Assembly (NCBI GenBank): GCA_030704615.1
Contig: CM060733.1
Coordinates: forward strand, 69,876,001-69,940,000
Reading direction: 5' to 3'
Length of the DNA stretch: 64,000 nt
Origin: Takakia lepidozioides
Lineage: Eukaryota > Streptophyta > Takakiopsida > Takakiales > Takakiaceae
Shown: positions 12,601-24,000 of the stretch, in pieces
How the letters are laid out: every line of letters begins with the position of its first letter
Position numbering within the stretch: the stretch's first letter is position 1
Notes under the pieces: generated by a model
Databases searched by the model: none
Seen by the model: the letters and a program-made list of their open reading frames with translations, nothing else
What the model was told of the DNA's origin: nothing
Program-made: the position numbers and the translations under genes

Positions 12601-13988
12601 TCATAGCATGGTTCTCAAGGATGCCTATAATACAAAAGCTCGTCATAAAAGTAGTCCCATTCTATTCCATTTTTATACAACTGTGTCCATTATGGTATGT
12701 GGCATGAAACCAGAAGAAAATAATAAGAGTTCCATCCTACCTGATCAGCAGCAATCCAGGTTTTCCTCCCATCGGCCTTTTGCACAACGGCCAGCAGGCT
12801 CCTCCCTGTCTCTTTGTCAAACTCAAACAAAAGCCCCTTGCGCAACTGACCCTCTGCCTGCTTCACATCAATAGAAGCTTGACAGCTGCTTGCTTCCTTT
12901 GCAACCCTGCTCACAAGACTTTTCTAGTCAGCCCTCATACCAAACTACAATCAGAAAAAGACACTTTTCTCATCCGCAAGGTGAGGTTCACACAACCAGC
13001 AATTGACCATCTCCACAAAAGCTTGAATTCGAATTGTATGCAAGCTCCAGGCACACAAGAAGTACTTAGTGACCGATTCACTGTGAATATAAGCTATGCA
13101 TGTCTTCTTGTCGGCATGATGGAACTGTGCAATAAAACTCCTGAAGCCAGCCCTGGGGTTTTGGCCCCAGAAGAGTCTGAAAATCAGCCCCAAACTTGCC
13201 GCTGTGAGCGTTAATAGCAGTGAAAAATCCGTACCACGAAGCGAGAGTTGATGGAAACGTTATCGCTCACACTTTACACAACAAACTCATGATTTCGAAT
13301 CCAACACTTCAGACACAAAGAAATGTACAAGATAGGAAGATGATACATGACAAGAGCCCTCACAAACGAAACAGAGTACAAGTATTATTGATAAGGCAGA
13401 ACGAGAACAGTCACCCACATACCTCCGCCTTCGAGCAAATTTCTGCGGCGGATGGGTGCCCAAACAGAACCTGTTGACTTGCAAGCCCAAGTCGAACGCA
13501 TTTCCTCTGCCTCCATCAAGGTTTTGCAATACATTCCTCGAATGGCTCAAAATCGCAAAGCCACCAGTCTGTAACCCACCTACTATGCAACTAATCCATC
13601 TCCTGGATTCCCAAGAACTCGAGGGAGGAGCTCTCTGCCAGGCGACAAAGCCCAAGGACCCAACTCCATTTGACCTACCGCAACATGGACTAATGCTTGA
13701 AAATTTGGAGAGACCCAGAGCCATGTGTGGAAACCCACTCACATGAGGCCTTATTATTCCATCTGCACTCAAATTCGCTTCACAACTGCTAGCAATCGCA
13801 CCCTTCACCTTCTGCAGAACGTGTCGCATTCTCACGGTGCAAACACACCCAAACGACAGCAGGGCTGACGAATTCCTTTGCAGTTTGCCAGGGAAGCACT
13901 TCCCATCAACCAATCCTTGCGGTTGTGGAACAACCTGAGCCACCATCTCCAACCCTGCGGCCACCCCAGCTACAACGACTATGCCCAT
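645..13988 (-). CDS. RNR1: organellar exoribonuclease, RNase II/R family (RNR1-like), 14 exons
   Basis: This is a 3'-to-5' hydrolytic exoribonuclease of the RNB family. In plants RNR1 matures rRNA and mRNA 3' ends in plastids and mitochondria. Exons on the minus strand, 5' to 3': 13423-13988, 12741-12906, 12359-12472, 8608-8685, 8126-8251, 7674-7895, 6837-7022, 3620-3682, 3239-3345, 2905-3054, 2480-2639, 1668-2063, 985-1209, 645-785. All junction phases agree and give about 899 residues, somewhat longer than the roughly 800 of land-plant RNR1. Exon 1 is basic and Ser/Arg-rich, as expected for a transit peptide, but which of several in-frame ATGs starts the protein is open. The RNB core starts near residue 490 with the catalytic aspartates in TIDSDDTDEIDDGLS. 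IHVADPTRW, MFPIDLAAGCMSLRQG, PYRGQSP and GYVQFTSPIRRYSDF follow in family order. The C-terminal S1-like part ends at 645-647 (TGA). The exon 12 donor is GC, not GT. Confidence 0.92.
1210..1667 (-). other. GC-AG intron 12 of the RNR1-like gene
   Basis: The donor reads CAG|GCAAGC at 1668/1667 and the acceptor ATAG|GTGAAG at 1210/1209. Joining here gives the family-conserved AHYQ-VKAVLRG junction in phase 0. No GT donor nearby keeps this alignment. GC-AG introns are a known minor class handled by the major spliceosome. Confidence 0.75.
3800..3880 (-). mobile_element. degenerate LINE 3' tail
   Basis: A diverged copy of the LINE 3' end found four more times downstream: a GTACTCAT-like start, GCCATAGCCTTATGG and CATTGACCCC in the same order. 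It lies inside intron 8 of the RNR1-like gene and is too short to carry coding sequence. Confidence 0.5.
4806..5092 (-). mobile_element. two 5'-truncated LINE 3' ends in series
   Basis: Two copies of the LINE terminus lie head to tail, at about 4808-4890 and 4953-5092. Each begins on the plus strand with ACTCATAAGA, then GTTTGCCGTAGCC (or GTAGCC) and CCCGCGCCCAGTTTG. On the minus strand this is the C-terminal end of the LINE ORF2 protein (the GVNGH-ATANN region) and its stop. Between the copies lie short TA/GA-rich tracts (4750-4800, 4926-4952), as expected from simple-sequence LINE tails. Confidence 0.7.
5098..6352 (-). mobile_element. 5'-truncated LINE copy (RT C-terminus and zinc knuckle)
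   Basis: Minus-strand frames (5109-5690 and 5633-6325) cover the C-terminal third of a LINE ORF2. They hold a post-RT region with SYTYLGVEF, ALEYASAVWVDNSNQ and RDEFKIRWWGQL, then a zinc-binding CPLCGQPEDNIHFLIHCPG (CCHC-like), then GRGVNGHKATANNVL and the stop. The two frames overlap near 5633-5690, so at least one frameshift is present. The 5' truncation is just after the FADD motif of the RT (compare 10740-10910 in the plus-strand copy). The copy sits in intron 8 of the RNR1-like gene, in the same orientation as the gene. Confidence 0.88.
6353..6735 (-). mobile_element. second 5'-truncated LINE copy, adjoining
   Basis: The frame 6359-6640 repeats the ORF2 C-terminus of the neighbouring copy (FESLEAEPKAQALL, QQIDACVKGFLEDIWK, ANNVL). 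Its 3' tail touches the truncated 5' end of the copy at 5098-6352, and its own 5' end runs into a GA-rich tract at about 6725-6750. It carries only about 380 bp of LINE sequence. Confidence 0.85.
7023..7673. other. intron 6 of the RNR1-like gene, nothing else seen
   Basis: This intron separates exons 6 and 7. I see no transposon signature, repeat or open frame of interest in it. Its acceptor is a good TTTGCATTTCAG before exon 7. Confidence 0.5.
9190..12085 (+). mobile_element. 5'-truncated LINE with reverse transcriptase, several frame breaks
   Basis: A non-LTR retrotransposon ORF2, read on the plus strand against the host gene. The tail of the endonuclease domain is visible near 9220-9265 (DRTDIGTSDHFLV followed by a stop). 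The RT domain at 9960-10930 shows GYKAGGPDGIVNELIK, NYRGITLLNAVGKI, GQAGFRRNRGCVDH, LFLDVKKAYDSV, GVAQGCTLSPLLFNVF and the catalytic LMFADDFAG. A C-terminal CPLCGQHEDDVHFQIHCPG zinc knuckle (about 11685-11745) precedes the stop at about 12069. Frame changes near 9585, 9930, 10540, 11090 and 11455 show it cannot make the protein. ORF1 and the N-terminal endonuclease are missing. It lies within intron 3 of the RNR1-like gene. The left boundary is uncertain. Confidence 0.85.
12190..12310 (+). mobile_element. possible short LINE tail remnant
   Basis: The segment ending ACTTATGAGTACATTCTGT resembles the 3' end of the LINE at 12060-12080 (CTTATGAGTACATTCTAT), 220 bp further on. Upstream similarity is weak, so this may be a diverged truncated insert or a chance match. 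It is in the same intron as the large LINE. Confidence 0.3.
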
Positions 13989-14952
13989 CTTCTAGAGGTA
14001 GCTGGCCCCATCCCCATTGGTCCAACATTCTTATCCTACAATCTCTGCAGTCAGGGGTTTTAGGGCTTCTGTTCCTGATTCCTCAATTTTTTCTCTCTTT
14101 CTCTTTCCAACAAGTCTGAATCAATGAATGGTTCTACCACACATTAGTACTACATGGTACTGAAACAGTTTGGCTGATATAATGCTGCTGCAAAATCCTT
14201 GGTCCTGGTCAATGGCTTTGCTTAGAGGTGAATGTTATTCCAATCTATCACTGCATCCTACTGTGGCATGTGACATTGTCATAAACTTGTACTTGGGATC
14301 AAGCATTCAGTGGCTTGCACACTCCTTGCTCTTTCAGGCCCCCCCATCTCCCAATATCCCATTGCCCTTTTGAAGTGCACACTGTTGTGACAAATTGGTG
14401 AGACTGGCCTACAAACATTGCACTCGCAACTGTACTCCAACGTACATATTTCAATCCACCAGAGACAGTATAGCAGTTGCCTGCAGGAAGTCAGAATGGG
14501 GTCATATGCTGCATGATGAACAGCCAACAAGGTGAAGCAACCGTGTACTGGTAAAATATTGCCCTCAATAGCACAACCCCCCCAGAACAAATTTTCTGAA
14601 CAACCACGAACAATCTGTGATGTTTACGTGAGATTGATGTTTATGTCATTGATGTTTATGTGAGATTCTCGTAACTACATGATCGAGACGGCTAGACGTG
14701 GACAGGCACTCACCAGACAAGCTATGGAAGGTAACAAAAATATGGATTTTTTTATATGATGAACAGGGTCAGACCGACATCAAGACAAACGACAAGCACT
14801 TACTGCTTGCCAATAAGTGGTCCTCATGGAACAAACGAGGGGTTGTGACATCGAAGTGTTTTAAGAACAGACATCTCACTTCTATGTATCCAACAAAAGT
14901 CTTGAAGAATGCGGATGCGAGCTGCAACCATTTGCAGGGATGACAGACTTGC
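13989..14952. other. intergenic region between RNR1-like and HUA1-like genes
   Basis: About 960 bp separate the start of the RNR1-like gene from the stop of the HUA1-like gene, both on the minus strand. It must hold the RNR1-like promoter and the HUA1-like 3' UTR. No TATA box or repeat could be assigned. Confidence 0.4.
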
Positions 14953-17900
14953 TCATGGTTGCCTCGATGATGTGTCACAATCATCAGCAGCCGCACTACC
15001 CGGAGCTACCATTGCTTGGTTATCTAACGTTGAGCCAGAAGAGACTAGCAGCATGTTGTTATCAAGAGCAGGTGATGCTTCATTACGAGCTGCCTCCACT
15101 GCCTTGGCTGCAACTTCCCCAGGGGGCGGATGATCAAATTTGCAAGTAGAGCCAAATTTGCACGCCCCTGTCTTCATGTAGTAGGCACAAGCTGTCTCAC
15201 CCTGCTGACCCACCAAACATGTATAGTATCAGAGCTGTGCATTGGCAACCAAACACGAAGGCCTGGCATAAAACTGTCTGCATCTACGTCTCCCAAGTTA
15301 CGTTCAACCATTTAGAAGTGATCCAACCCCTTACCACTCTTCTGGGAAGACCTGCAAGAGTAAGCTTCACAACACCAGGAGGCGGCATTGGTTTGCCTAC
15401 ACCTGTGGACACGCGGTTGGGAGGGTGATTAAATCTGCACGTTGCTCCAAAACTGCACTCTCCCGTTTTCAAATAGAACTGCCCAAGCAAGACCATCATC
15501 AACCCACAACAGTGCTCCACACAAAGTCCAGCAAAATTGAGCCAGCAGCATGAAATTGAGCCTTTTAATATAAGACATGGGCTACTAAGTGTAATATGTT
15601 CAGGATCTTTCAAAGTAGGGCATTCAAGCTTGGAATCTCTGTAGGTTGTACCTCCAGGTCTGGTTATGATTTATAGAAATATGAAGAAAAGAGAACTCAC
15701 GAGTGACACATTTCAGCACTACATCAGCACTTGACATGCTCCAGACATATAGATCACAACAAGTAAGAACAACCAAGATCAACTTACTCCACAGTCAGGT
15801 TCGCCTGGCCGCTGCGGGTATGCCACCGTGGTGGTTCCTGTATATGCATATTCTGGTGCACCCTAGCAACCACTCACCAATGTTACCGACATCAGAACCA
15901 ATCACATTACACTATTACTTACAAAAGCACCACATGCATATATGCAAGCCACCATACCAAGGGACACTGAACTAAAGATGTACAAAAAATGTAAACTTTT
16001 GACAATGAAGAATACTGATTGAAATTAGACAAATAATCTTGTAGAAATGGGCATGAGGGAAAAGTGATAGACCAGTCACTACAGATTTAGTTCAGATCAC
16101 AATTTGACACTTCTCATAAGGAGCTTCTTTTATGGCATCACATTCTAGCAAAGCATGCATGCACCTTGCATGCCAAAGAAGTAACCATTGTAGACTTACA
16201 TTGGTTTCATCTCATGACGTACATACCTGCACAAGGACCATGCACACCCACCCTGTCTGACAAAACTGACTACCACAAGGAATGATTCCATAATCGGTAA
16301 CAAAATCTCCCGACTTACCATTTGATATCCCATGGGGGGTCCATAAGTAGCCGGGCTTGGTGCAACACCTGGTGGAAAGAGAGGTGCCGATCTGCCACCT
16401 GCTGAAATAAAAGGGTAAATGCATGAACCATGACTTGATTGTTCACTAGTGCTTGCCTTTTACTCAAGAATCCAGACAAATACAGCCAGGAGGAGGACCC
16501 ACCTGCCCTGCTAACTTCAGGATGGTTGTAGCGACATGTGGCTCCATACTTACAGCTGTACCCGCCACCCTTCCCTCTCTCAAGTCAGCTTAGCTTCCAC
16601 ATCACAGTCCCTGATTCCTGATGTTGAGTGATGCCCGTCAGACGAGGCATCATCTATCTGCTTCTAAAGCCTGGCAAAATCCTGTGGCTCACCCAAGGTA
16701 AGGAAGAAGGACAAAGTTATGTTTTACTAGGCAAGGTGCAAACATACCACGTGTACATAGCCAAGGAGGTAAGCACTCAACTCACCTCCCCGTCTTCCCA
16801 TAGTACACACAATCAGCTTCACCCTGCACAGTCCAATCATGTTCTTCAGGATCCCAGCCAGCTGTATGCAGACTTAGATTTCAGAATCACTTCCAACTTG
16901 AAGTCCTCCCCGGATGCATGCATGCCAAGAGATACATTACAGTTCACACTTCCCTTCCGTCTCTTCCATGACAGTACAATTGAAGCTCTTTTATCCTTAA
17001 CTATTTGACAAAGAAAAGAGGAGATTCTACACTTGCAAGTGGATGGACGGTCCAGCATTCATCACAGGCTCCAGGGTACAAATCACCTACAGGTCTCAGA
17101 GGCAAGCCCTTTGTGTTCAGCGAAGCTGGTTTGCCAGACCCTGCTGCCTGCTGCGAAGCGTCGTCCTGGCTGCTGGCCTCAGCCCTGTCCTTGGGATGAT
17201 TGAACCTGCATTTGAGCCCATATTTGCACTCTCCTGTTTTCATGTAGTACTGCAACCATTCCCCCCCTAGCTGTCAGTTTGTTACAGCAATCTCCTTCAC
17301 TGATAAGCAACTTGGAGCATGCTAATCAGACACTGAAGAGGTGAAAGGGTGCACAAGACTGACCGCACAATCAGGCTCTCCTGGCCGTTGAGGGAGAGAA
17401 GCTGCATCCACTATAGCCCCAGTGGCTGCTGTGACCTGTACCCCTCCATATTAATGCTTACATACCCATTAAATAACTCCTGAACTTGCCATAAAGTAAG
17501 CAATTGAAAGAACACCTTGAATGGCAGAAAAAGAACAAATCGAGAGTGAGGAAGCGCCACCCTCTGCTACAACTAAATAAACTTAAACAGAAAAGCTGAA
17601 ATGTGTGAGACCACAGCATGCACCCAAGACCACTATAACTCCAGGGACACAGAATGCCAGATGGACTGACCAAGACGGTAAGGCCATGTTAGCTTTTGCA
17701 AGACACTTTGATGCTCGCATTTCATCTTGAAATAACACAATGCAGCTGTGCTAATCACACAACCTGCTATCCCCAACAATGTGCGCATGAGGAGAGCCAA
17801 TTCTCAAGCAAGTAGACATACCTCCTTCCAATTTGGGATGCCCCCAAATGGCACCCAGGCAGGGTGGTCGAAGCGGCAGGTGGGCCCAAAGCTGCAGGTC

Positions 17901-18909
17901 CGTGTGGTCATGTAGTAGGCACACACTTTCTCCCCAGGTCTCTGTGGAAATAGCCCCAACATCCCCCCACTGTCCGGCCGCGGTCGCTTAGCTAAGACCG
18001 GGCCACCCCACACTAATAATTCCAACATCCACCAAGAATCCATAAATTGCAACCAACAGGCAAGCATTGGAATAAAGCACATGTGTGTGATATAAGAGGG
18101 TACCAGCCCATCCAAAAGATACACCAGCCACCAAAAAAACAAGGGAAAATATGGAGGAAGAGGCAAAGGTTTAGATAGTATAATAAGGATACCGTAGTAG
18201 TGCAGTGGCAGAGTACCGATGGTAGGTAGAATAGAGGCGCACAACACAGCATATATACGTAGCAGCCATCCAGTATGCGTGCATTTGCAACCGCAAAAAA
18301 ACACCCTTGGTCAGATGCCATCCCACCAAATTAACTTCCCATAACACTTCCCCACAATGTGTCCCATATCACTGGGAACCCTATCAGACAAAGAACCATG
18401 CCAAGATAAAAATACGCAGAGGGATTCAGCACCAGCAGCACTTTCTGGGGCTTCGATCAGGCAGCAGATTGCAAATTGCTACAATATAGGCTAACTTTTA
18501 CCCGTGCCCCAGATTTACACTATACGTGTGTTCAAAGGTGACACTACAGCACCGGAATGAGTATCAGGATACAGCATGAAGAAATACTTGCAGCCCCCGG
18601 TTGCATCCCAGGTAATTGACACTGTGACATAAGAAGGAAAGATCAAGACGAAGAGATAGAGACTGAGCACTGCTAACCTTCATCAGAGGGGCGCTTCAGG
18701 CCACCCATGGTCTGATCGTAAGTCTGCTCGTAAGTCTGCTCGTATGCCTGCTCGTAGGTCTGCTCATAGGGCAATGGCGGAGGTTGTGCATACATCATCG
18801 CGGGAAGCGGCGCAAGAAGAGGGGCAGGCTGCGGGGCATAGTACTGATACTGCGGCTGCGGCTGGGGCTGCACATTGCCATACATCACCTGCGAGCTCGA
18901 CGTCGCCAT
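14953..18909 (-). CDS. HUA1: HUA1-like CCCH zinc-finger RNA-binding protein, 10 exons
   Basis: An RNA-binding nuclear protein of the plant CCCH class. Arabidopsis HUA1 (C3H37) acts in pre-mRNA processing. Exons: 18678-18909, 17822-18012, 17364-17435, 17091-17249, 16786-16823, 16503-16555, 16319-16401, 15788-15862, 15335-15478, 14953-15201. All phases agree and give 431 residues. The start is the ATG at 18909. The N-terminus is Gln/Pro/Tyr-rich with YEQT repeats. The diagnostic HUA1 segment [17 protein letters not shown], then [17 protein letters not shown], is finger 1. Fingers 2-5 begin [39 protein letters not shown] and [13 protein letters not shown]. Each is C-x8-C-x5-C-x3-H. Several introns cut inside a finger. 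HUA1 in flowering plants has six fingers; one is missing here. Finger 3 has Gly where the family has Met or Leu. Confidence 0.9.
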
Positions 18910-18971
18910 CGCCGCACCCGCCAAGCCTCGCCCTCCTCCTCCCTCGACACTACCAAGAGCGAGGAAGACGA

Positions 18972-19082
18972 TGCCTACAGCCCATCGGTCCCCCGCTTGG
19001 TGTATCCGCTGTATAAAACACGAGGATATGATCCATCGGTTCCACGCCTAGTGTACCCGCTGTATAAAACACCCGGTTTCTT
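18972..19082. repeat. two-copy tandem repeat with TATA-like cores upstream of the HUA1-like gene
   Basis: Two units of about 51 bp follow one another. Each holds CATCGGT, a CGC(T)TGGTGTA or CGCCTAGTGTA stretch, and CCGCTGTATAAAACAC. The TATAAAA cores face the plus strand, away from the HUA1-like gene. They could be core promoter of a divergent transcript or a chance feature of a young duplication. Confidence 0.6.
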
Positions 19083-19089
19083 CATCTGA

Positions 19090-21073
19090 AAGAACAACTT
19101 CAGACCGATGGTCCCAGTATCGGTCCATAGTTTATTCAACGGTTATATATAGGATCCTCTGGATACAGAGCCGCATGTCTGGATGCAAAATGTCGTTATT
19201 GGATGAGAAGAGGCATATGCATCCACGTCGATGCAATATGCCAAGATTGATTCCATAGAGGGAACCAAAACTTCAAATATCTCCACGTCACCGGTCCGGG
19301 CCAGTGTGACCCGGCCCGCGATCCCTGGGGCTTAACGAAAACAGTCCTCCTCAAAGAAACAGCGCAAGGTTGTTAGCGATGGATTCCATTGCATCCGCAG
19401 CGTGTGATGGAATCTTGTCGGAGCTACAATGAGTCGTCGTACATTGTGGAGTTTGCCAAGAACAGAAACAGCCTTGAGGTGAAAGATTCGTACTTGGTGT
19501 GGGAGAAGATGGCTACTAGGATCTGGGATAATGGGAGTCGTCCTGTATTGCCTAATTCCAAGGAAGAGGAGCTCGGAGACGTTGCACTTCCTGTCTGGCC
19601 GCACTGTGTGATGTCTTCCATTCACGACCAGCGTAGGCGAATGAAATCTATAATTTGGATGATCTAGGGAATTAATCATATCAAACTTATCAGTCGTCAA
19701 ATAAGTGAGGGATTACCTGTTGCAGATGTGCCAAGAAGAGTATATATATGTCCACTTTGATGTGATCTATTGTTTTTCCACCAGTCATCAGTCAAACTCT
19801 CTTGCTAATTCTTTATACAACAATATTCAGAATCCTGCGCACGCAGCCTAAGCCATTTGCAAATCCATATCACTCGACCTTCTCAAAATCCTGCTTTGGT
19901 GACTGGTTCGATCTGCACGTGGTACGCCTAAATTTATACATTCCTTGGGATAGTTCCCCGATACTTTCAGTGCATGGCGAGTTTGAGTGCGAACAGGTTA
20001 CATATGAGTTTCAGCAATTCATCATGTCAGTTGTCCTCCGTGGTCCCACCTTTTAGCAATTTCGACACAAATTATAATATTTCAAAGATTGTTGAAAATT
20101 TTGGAAATTGATTTTGTGAAATTAAATAACTTTGTGAATGATAATAAGGCATCTTTGGGAATATTCTATATGTTGAAATAAAATTCTCAAAATAAGATAA
20201 ATATTCGACAGATGATTGTTGAGGTACTGCGGTATCTATTCTTTGATCCAAGAAAAGGAGAGGTCTGAAGCAGTTGATCCAGATTTTTCATCTGGTCAAA
20301 TGGACTGCTGAGTGTGGTACAAAATATCAAGTTGAGTGCAAAACATCACCCTTCTGCCCTCCTGTGTACCAACTATCCTCATTCGGCAAAATTGTTTTGA
20401 TGTTGAACATTGGCTGCTGAGTACATGGAGGGGGTGCATAGAGATGGGACACTGTCACCCAAGTATCGATTCCATGATAATTATCTGAGTGTCTGCACAG
20501 AGCTGGAATATGTTTGTTGCTGGGTCAATTGATGATATCTGCCAAACATTGATGCATAATGATGGTTTGTGCAGAAATACTTCTGGGAGCACTTGAAGGA
20601 AAAGAAAGCTTGGAGACTGATAAGACGAGAGTGGAGCAGCTGTTACTAAAAACTTGCCATAGGACCTCCATACATCAGAAGCCAGATAGCACTATTGCCT
20701 TGAAACCTACCTCCATTTCTTTTCTGAGATAAGAAAAGGTAATTGACATATAGTACATTAAAACCAGGTATACACTACTAGCTCATAAAGTCTTCCGTGA
20801 CTTATGCTTACTGTCAATTTGCGACATTGTGATTTGACAGATCTAACCAGGTGAAAGGATTGCTGCACTTTTCAGTGCAAGACATGAAGGTTCAAGCCCT
20901 CAAAAATTTGGACCAGCCAAGCTCTGCTCTGAAGTCACATGATCTACCTCAAAGAGAGTTAGCACTTTCAAACAGACCAGTCGCCTGCCTTAGTGAAGCA
21001 GGCTTTTACTGGCATCATCTATCTCGTAAGCAAGTGTCTGGAAACACCCATCTCCAAGTGCCAGACAAAAGCC
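19090..21073. other. intergenic region, no supported gene
   Basis: A plus frame (19389-19667) and overlapping minus frames (19332-19700) have no recognisable domain. The rest, from about 20050, is AT-rich. It should contain the 5' region of the HUA1-like gene and the 3' UTR of the DUF819 gene. Confidence 0.35.
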
Positions 21074-24000
21074 TTAAAACATGGCTTGCAGCACATTGAC
21101 ACCCACTAAACATCCAATCCCTGTGCCGATTGTGTAGCCCAGTGTGCCCACCAGCAATGCTGGTCGAACCTGCCAATCATTCACAAAATACACTCATTGC
21201 AAATACAATACAGGGACTCTTTGATGAGAAGCAACCTGCTTTTTCATATCAGATTGCCAACTTCGAAACAGAACTGTGTGGTCAGTAGTTGGAGTTGCAG
21301 AGTACTTACCAGTCCTGGCCACCGCCGCGCACTGGCCATTGCTGCTGCTGTTGCAGGACCTCCTATATTTGCATTTGACGCTACCAAAATCTGCAGCTCC
21401 ACCCTACATGTTAGTATAAAGCGAAGTGGATATGTCTATGATCCTGCCTCGGTGCTTACACAGAATAGGTGGTCCTCTTCCTATGTTGAAGGTTCACTTT
21501 GCTACCGTGGGTACCAGGGAACCAGGGAAAAACCACCTAGCATGTGTGTGTGTTTAGTCAGTCTCTTGTACAGATTCTTCTAGGCTATTTTATCAGGTGC
21601 CACCATAGAAGTTGTAGGAGTGGAAAGTGCTTATTATACCGTGCGCATCGGAAGTCGAGACCAGTAACCCAGTGATAAGGAGACTACCAGGTGAACCTGC
21701 CATTCCATCAACCCCACATCACTACTTGCTCACTGCTTTCCAGACAAACATCTGAGTTGTATACAGAATCCATAGAGAGCAAGTGCTGCAACTGGCTGCA
21801 AAACTGGAAAAGTGAGAGACTACATACCACGATAAGGAGGAGAATAAAAACAAAAAGGGGCCAACCCCCTGCCACTGCTTCCTGCACACTTGTTGATGCA
21901 CCCACCTGCACCAAACCCCATATCCTAGTCATGACTTTGTCCTTAAGGAGAGTCACACTACCACCTCAAACTCCAGTTAAACTAGACTCCAGTTAAGGGG
22001 AGTGCAACTCGGCCATCAACTTAACATTCCCCTGAACTGACCCCAGTTTGGAATGTTGGGACTGCTGTGGATTCAAGCTCATCTGCGCTTAATTTGTGGC
22101 ATCTGACAAGTGAACCAGATCAAAGTAGTCACTCTTATCAGGTACACCCAATATTTACTGTAGAACTTGCAAATCACCAGAGGAATAACTAACATGGCCT
22201 GCTTACCACACAGAAAAAGATAAGCATAAGAGCTCCTCCAAGAGACTGAGAGCCAGCAAACATGGGAATGCCTCTGCTGCCATCTCCATCACCAGATACA
22301 AATCCTGCTACTGTCGAAAATAATGATGCCACAAGTGCCATCATGGCCAAGCCGGACCCTGCATGCCTTCCATAGCCCCAACCCTGTAATTGGAGCCTTC
22401 ATATCAAGCACTGGCCAGCAATACTGTGTTAAGTCCAGGCTTGCAATGAGAATATGACCTGACTGCTGATGCAGTCAAGAACATAGAACTACAACCAACA
22501 AAATCCTTACTCTACACTCCAATCAAGCAGTGTTGCAGCTCACCTCATTACCCACAGCTAGAGATATGGGGCCTTGGATTTTATCCATTCCTTTAGTAAT
22601 GGAGGTCACATTTTTTTCATCTCTCATCGCTCTATCAGCTCTTCACACACTGGACCTCAAGAATTCTCACCTGCCAACGGGGTGGGGAGGGCAGCTGCAA
22701 GTGTATTCCCAAGCATGCACGCTGCCGCTGCAGCCGCTACAGACACTGACAATGTTTCCACTGTTGGGTTTACCTGTTCTGTCGACATATTGTCTCCACC
22801 TGCAAATTTGACTGCATGACAATAATACTGAGTTTCTGTGTCAACACCAGAATACTTGGCCAAGACACTTTTAGATTCAAATTATAGAAAACATCCGACA
22901 AAGAACCATGGAGAGAGCGCGAGATAATCTAACTCAGCATAAGTGGGCTGAAAAAAGCTCCGACTTAAGGCTTAAGAAGTCTGTTCTTGAATGGTCAGCA
23001 TGCAATACACATGAGTAGGGAGAGCGATTCTTAATTTCTTCAAAAGAAGAACATGCAAATATTCAATTTTACCTTCAACCCTCCCTCAAAAAAATTCAAT
23101 AGCAATTATTTTACATATATATATATATATATATATACCCATAATTTTGAAGCACTTTTAATAACATGACCATTTGAGAGACAAACAACTCATTAGAGCT
23201 ACCTAGTCTCCAAAACCTGTAGACCTGATTTGTGATATACCAAACCCTCCCTGCATTGATGGAGTAGTGGTGTAGCTTACCTCCACTTCCAGGAAAGGGT
23301 TCATTAACCAGCTCTTGTTGGCCAGAATTATGATCTGGAATGGACATGATGATGCCCAAATACACAGCCATGGCCAGATTATCTGCAGCCATGCCTGCTG
23401 CCAGCATGCTTGGTGAACTTAAGCCAAGTGCCTATCCACCCAAAATGCAATAGCCCAGTCCTCATGTCATTGAAACAACTTTGCCAAATCCAGGTCCCCG
23501 CCCATTTTTCACAATTCTCTACACTACACTTAATACCCAGGGAAGATATGGTCTTTTAATCTTTTCCCTTGTCCTGTGACATCCAAATCAGATATAAAGT
23601 TCTGTGCTAGTGCCCTCTGTGGCCCATTTTTCACTGGTTCCCTATTTTCTATTACTAGAGGAAACTGGAGGAGTTTTAGGTCTTTGCATAGGCCTGGGAA
23701 CTGATCTCTGGCCCTCTAGAGGACAGGAGCCTGGTCCCCAGAATGTCACAGGAATGAAAGATGCAACACTTGCAGGAGAGCAAGAAAGCAAGTGCTTAGA
23801 GGTCGCTTACAGTAGCACTGAGGGCATTAAAGAAATTGAAGAAAGAAGCAGACAAAGAGAAAGAAGAATTGGACTTCATAACGTTCACAGAAACAGAACA
23901 TGCACTCATTCATCATTCCTGCAAAACATTGGCTATGACACACCCTTGACTTTATTCTGATTCTCGTGTCCTCAAAAGAGGAGTTAACCATAGCATGAAC

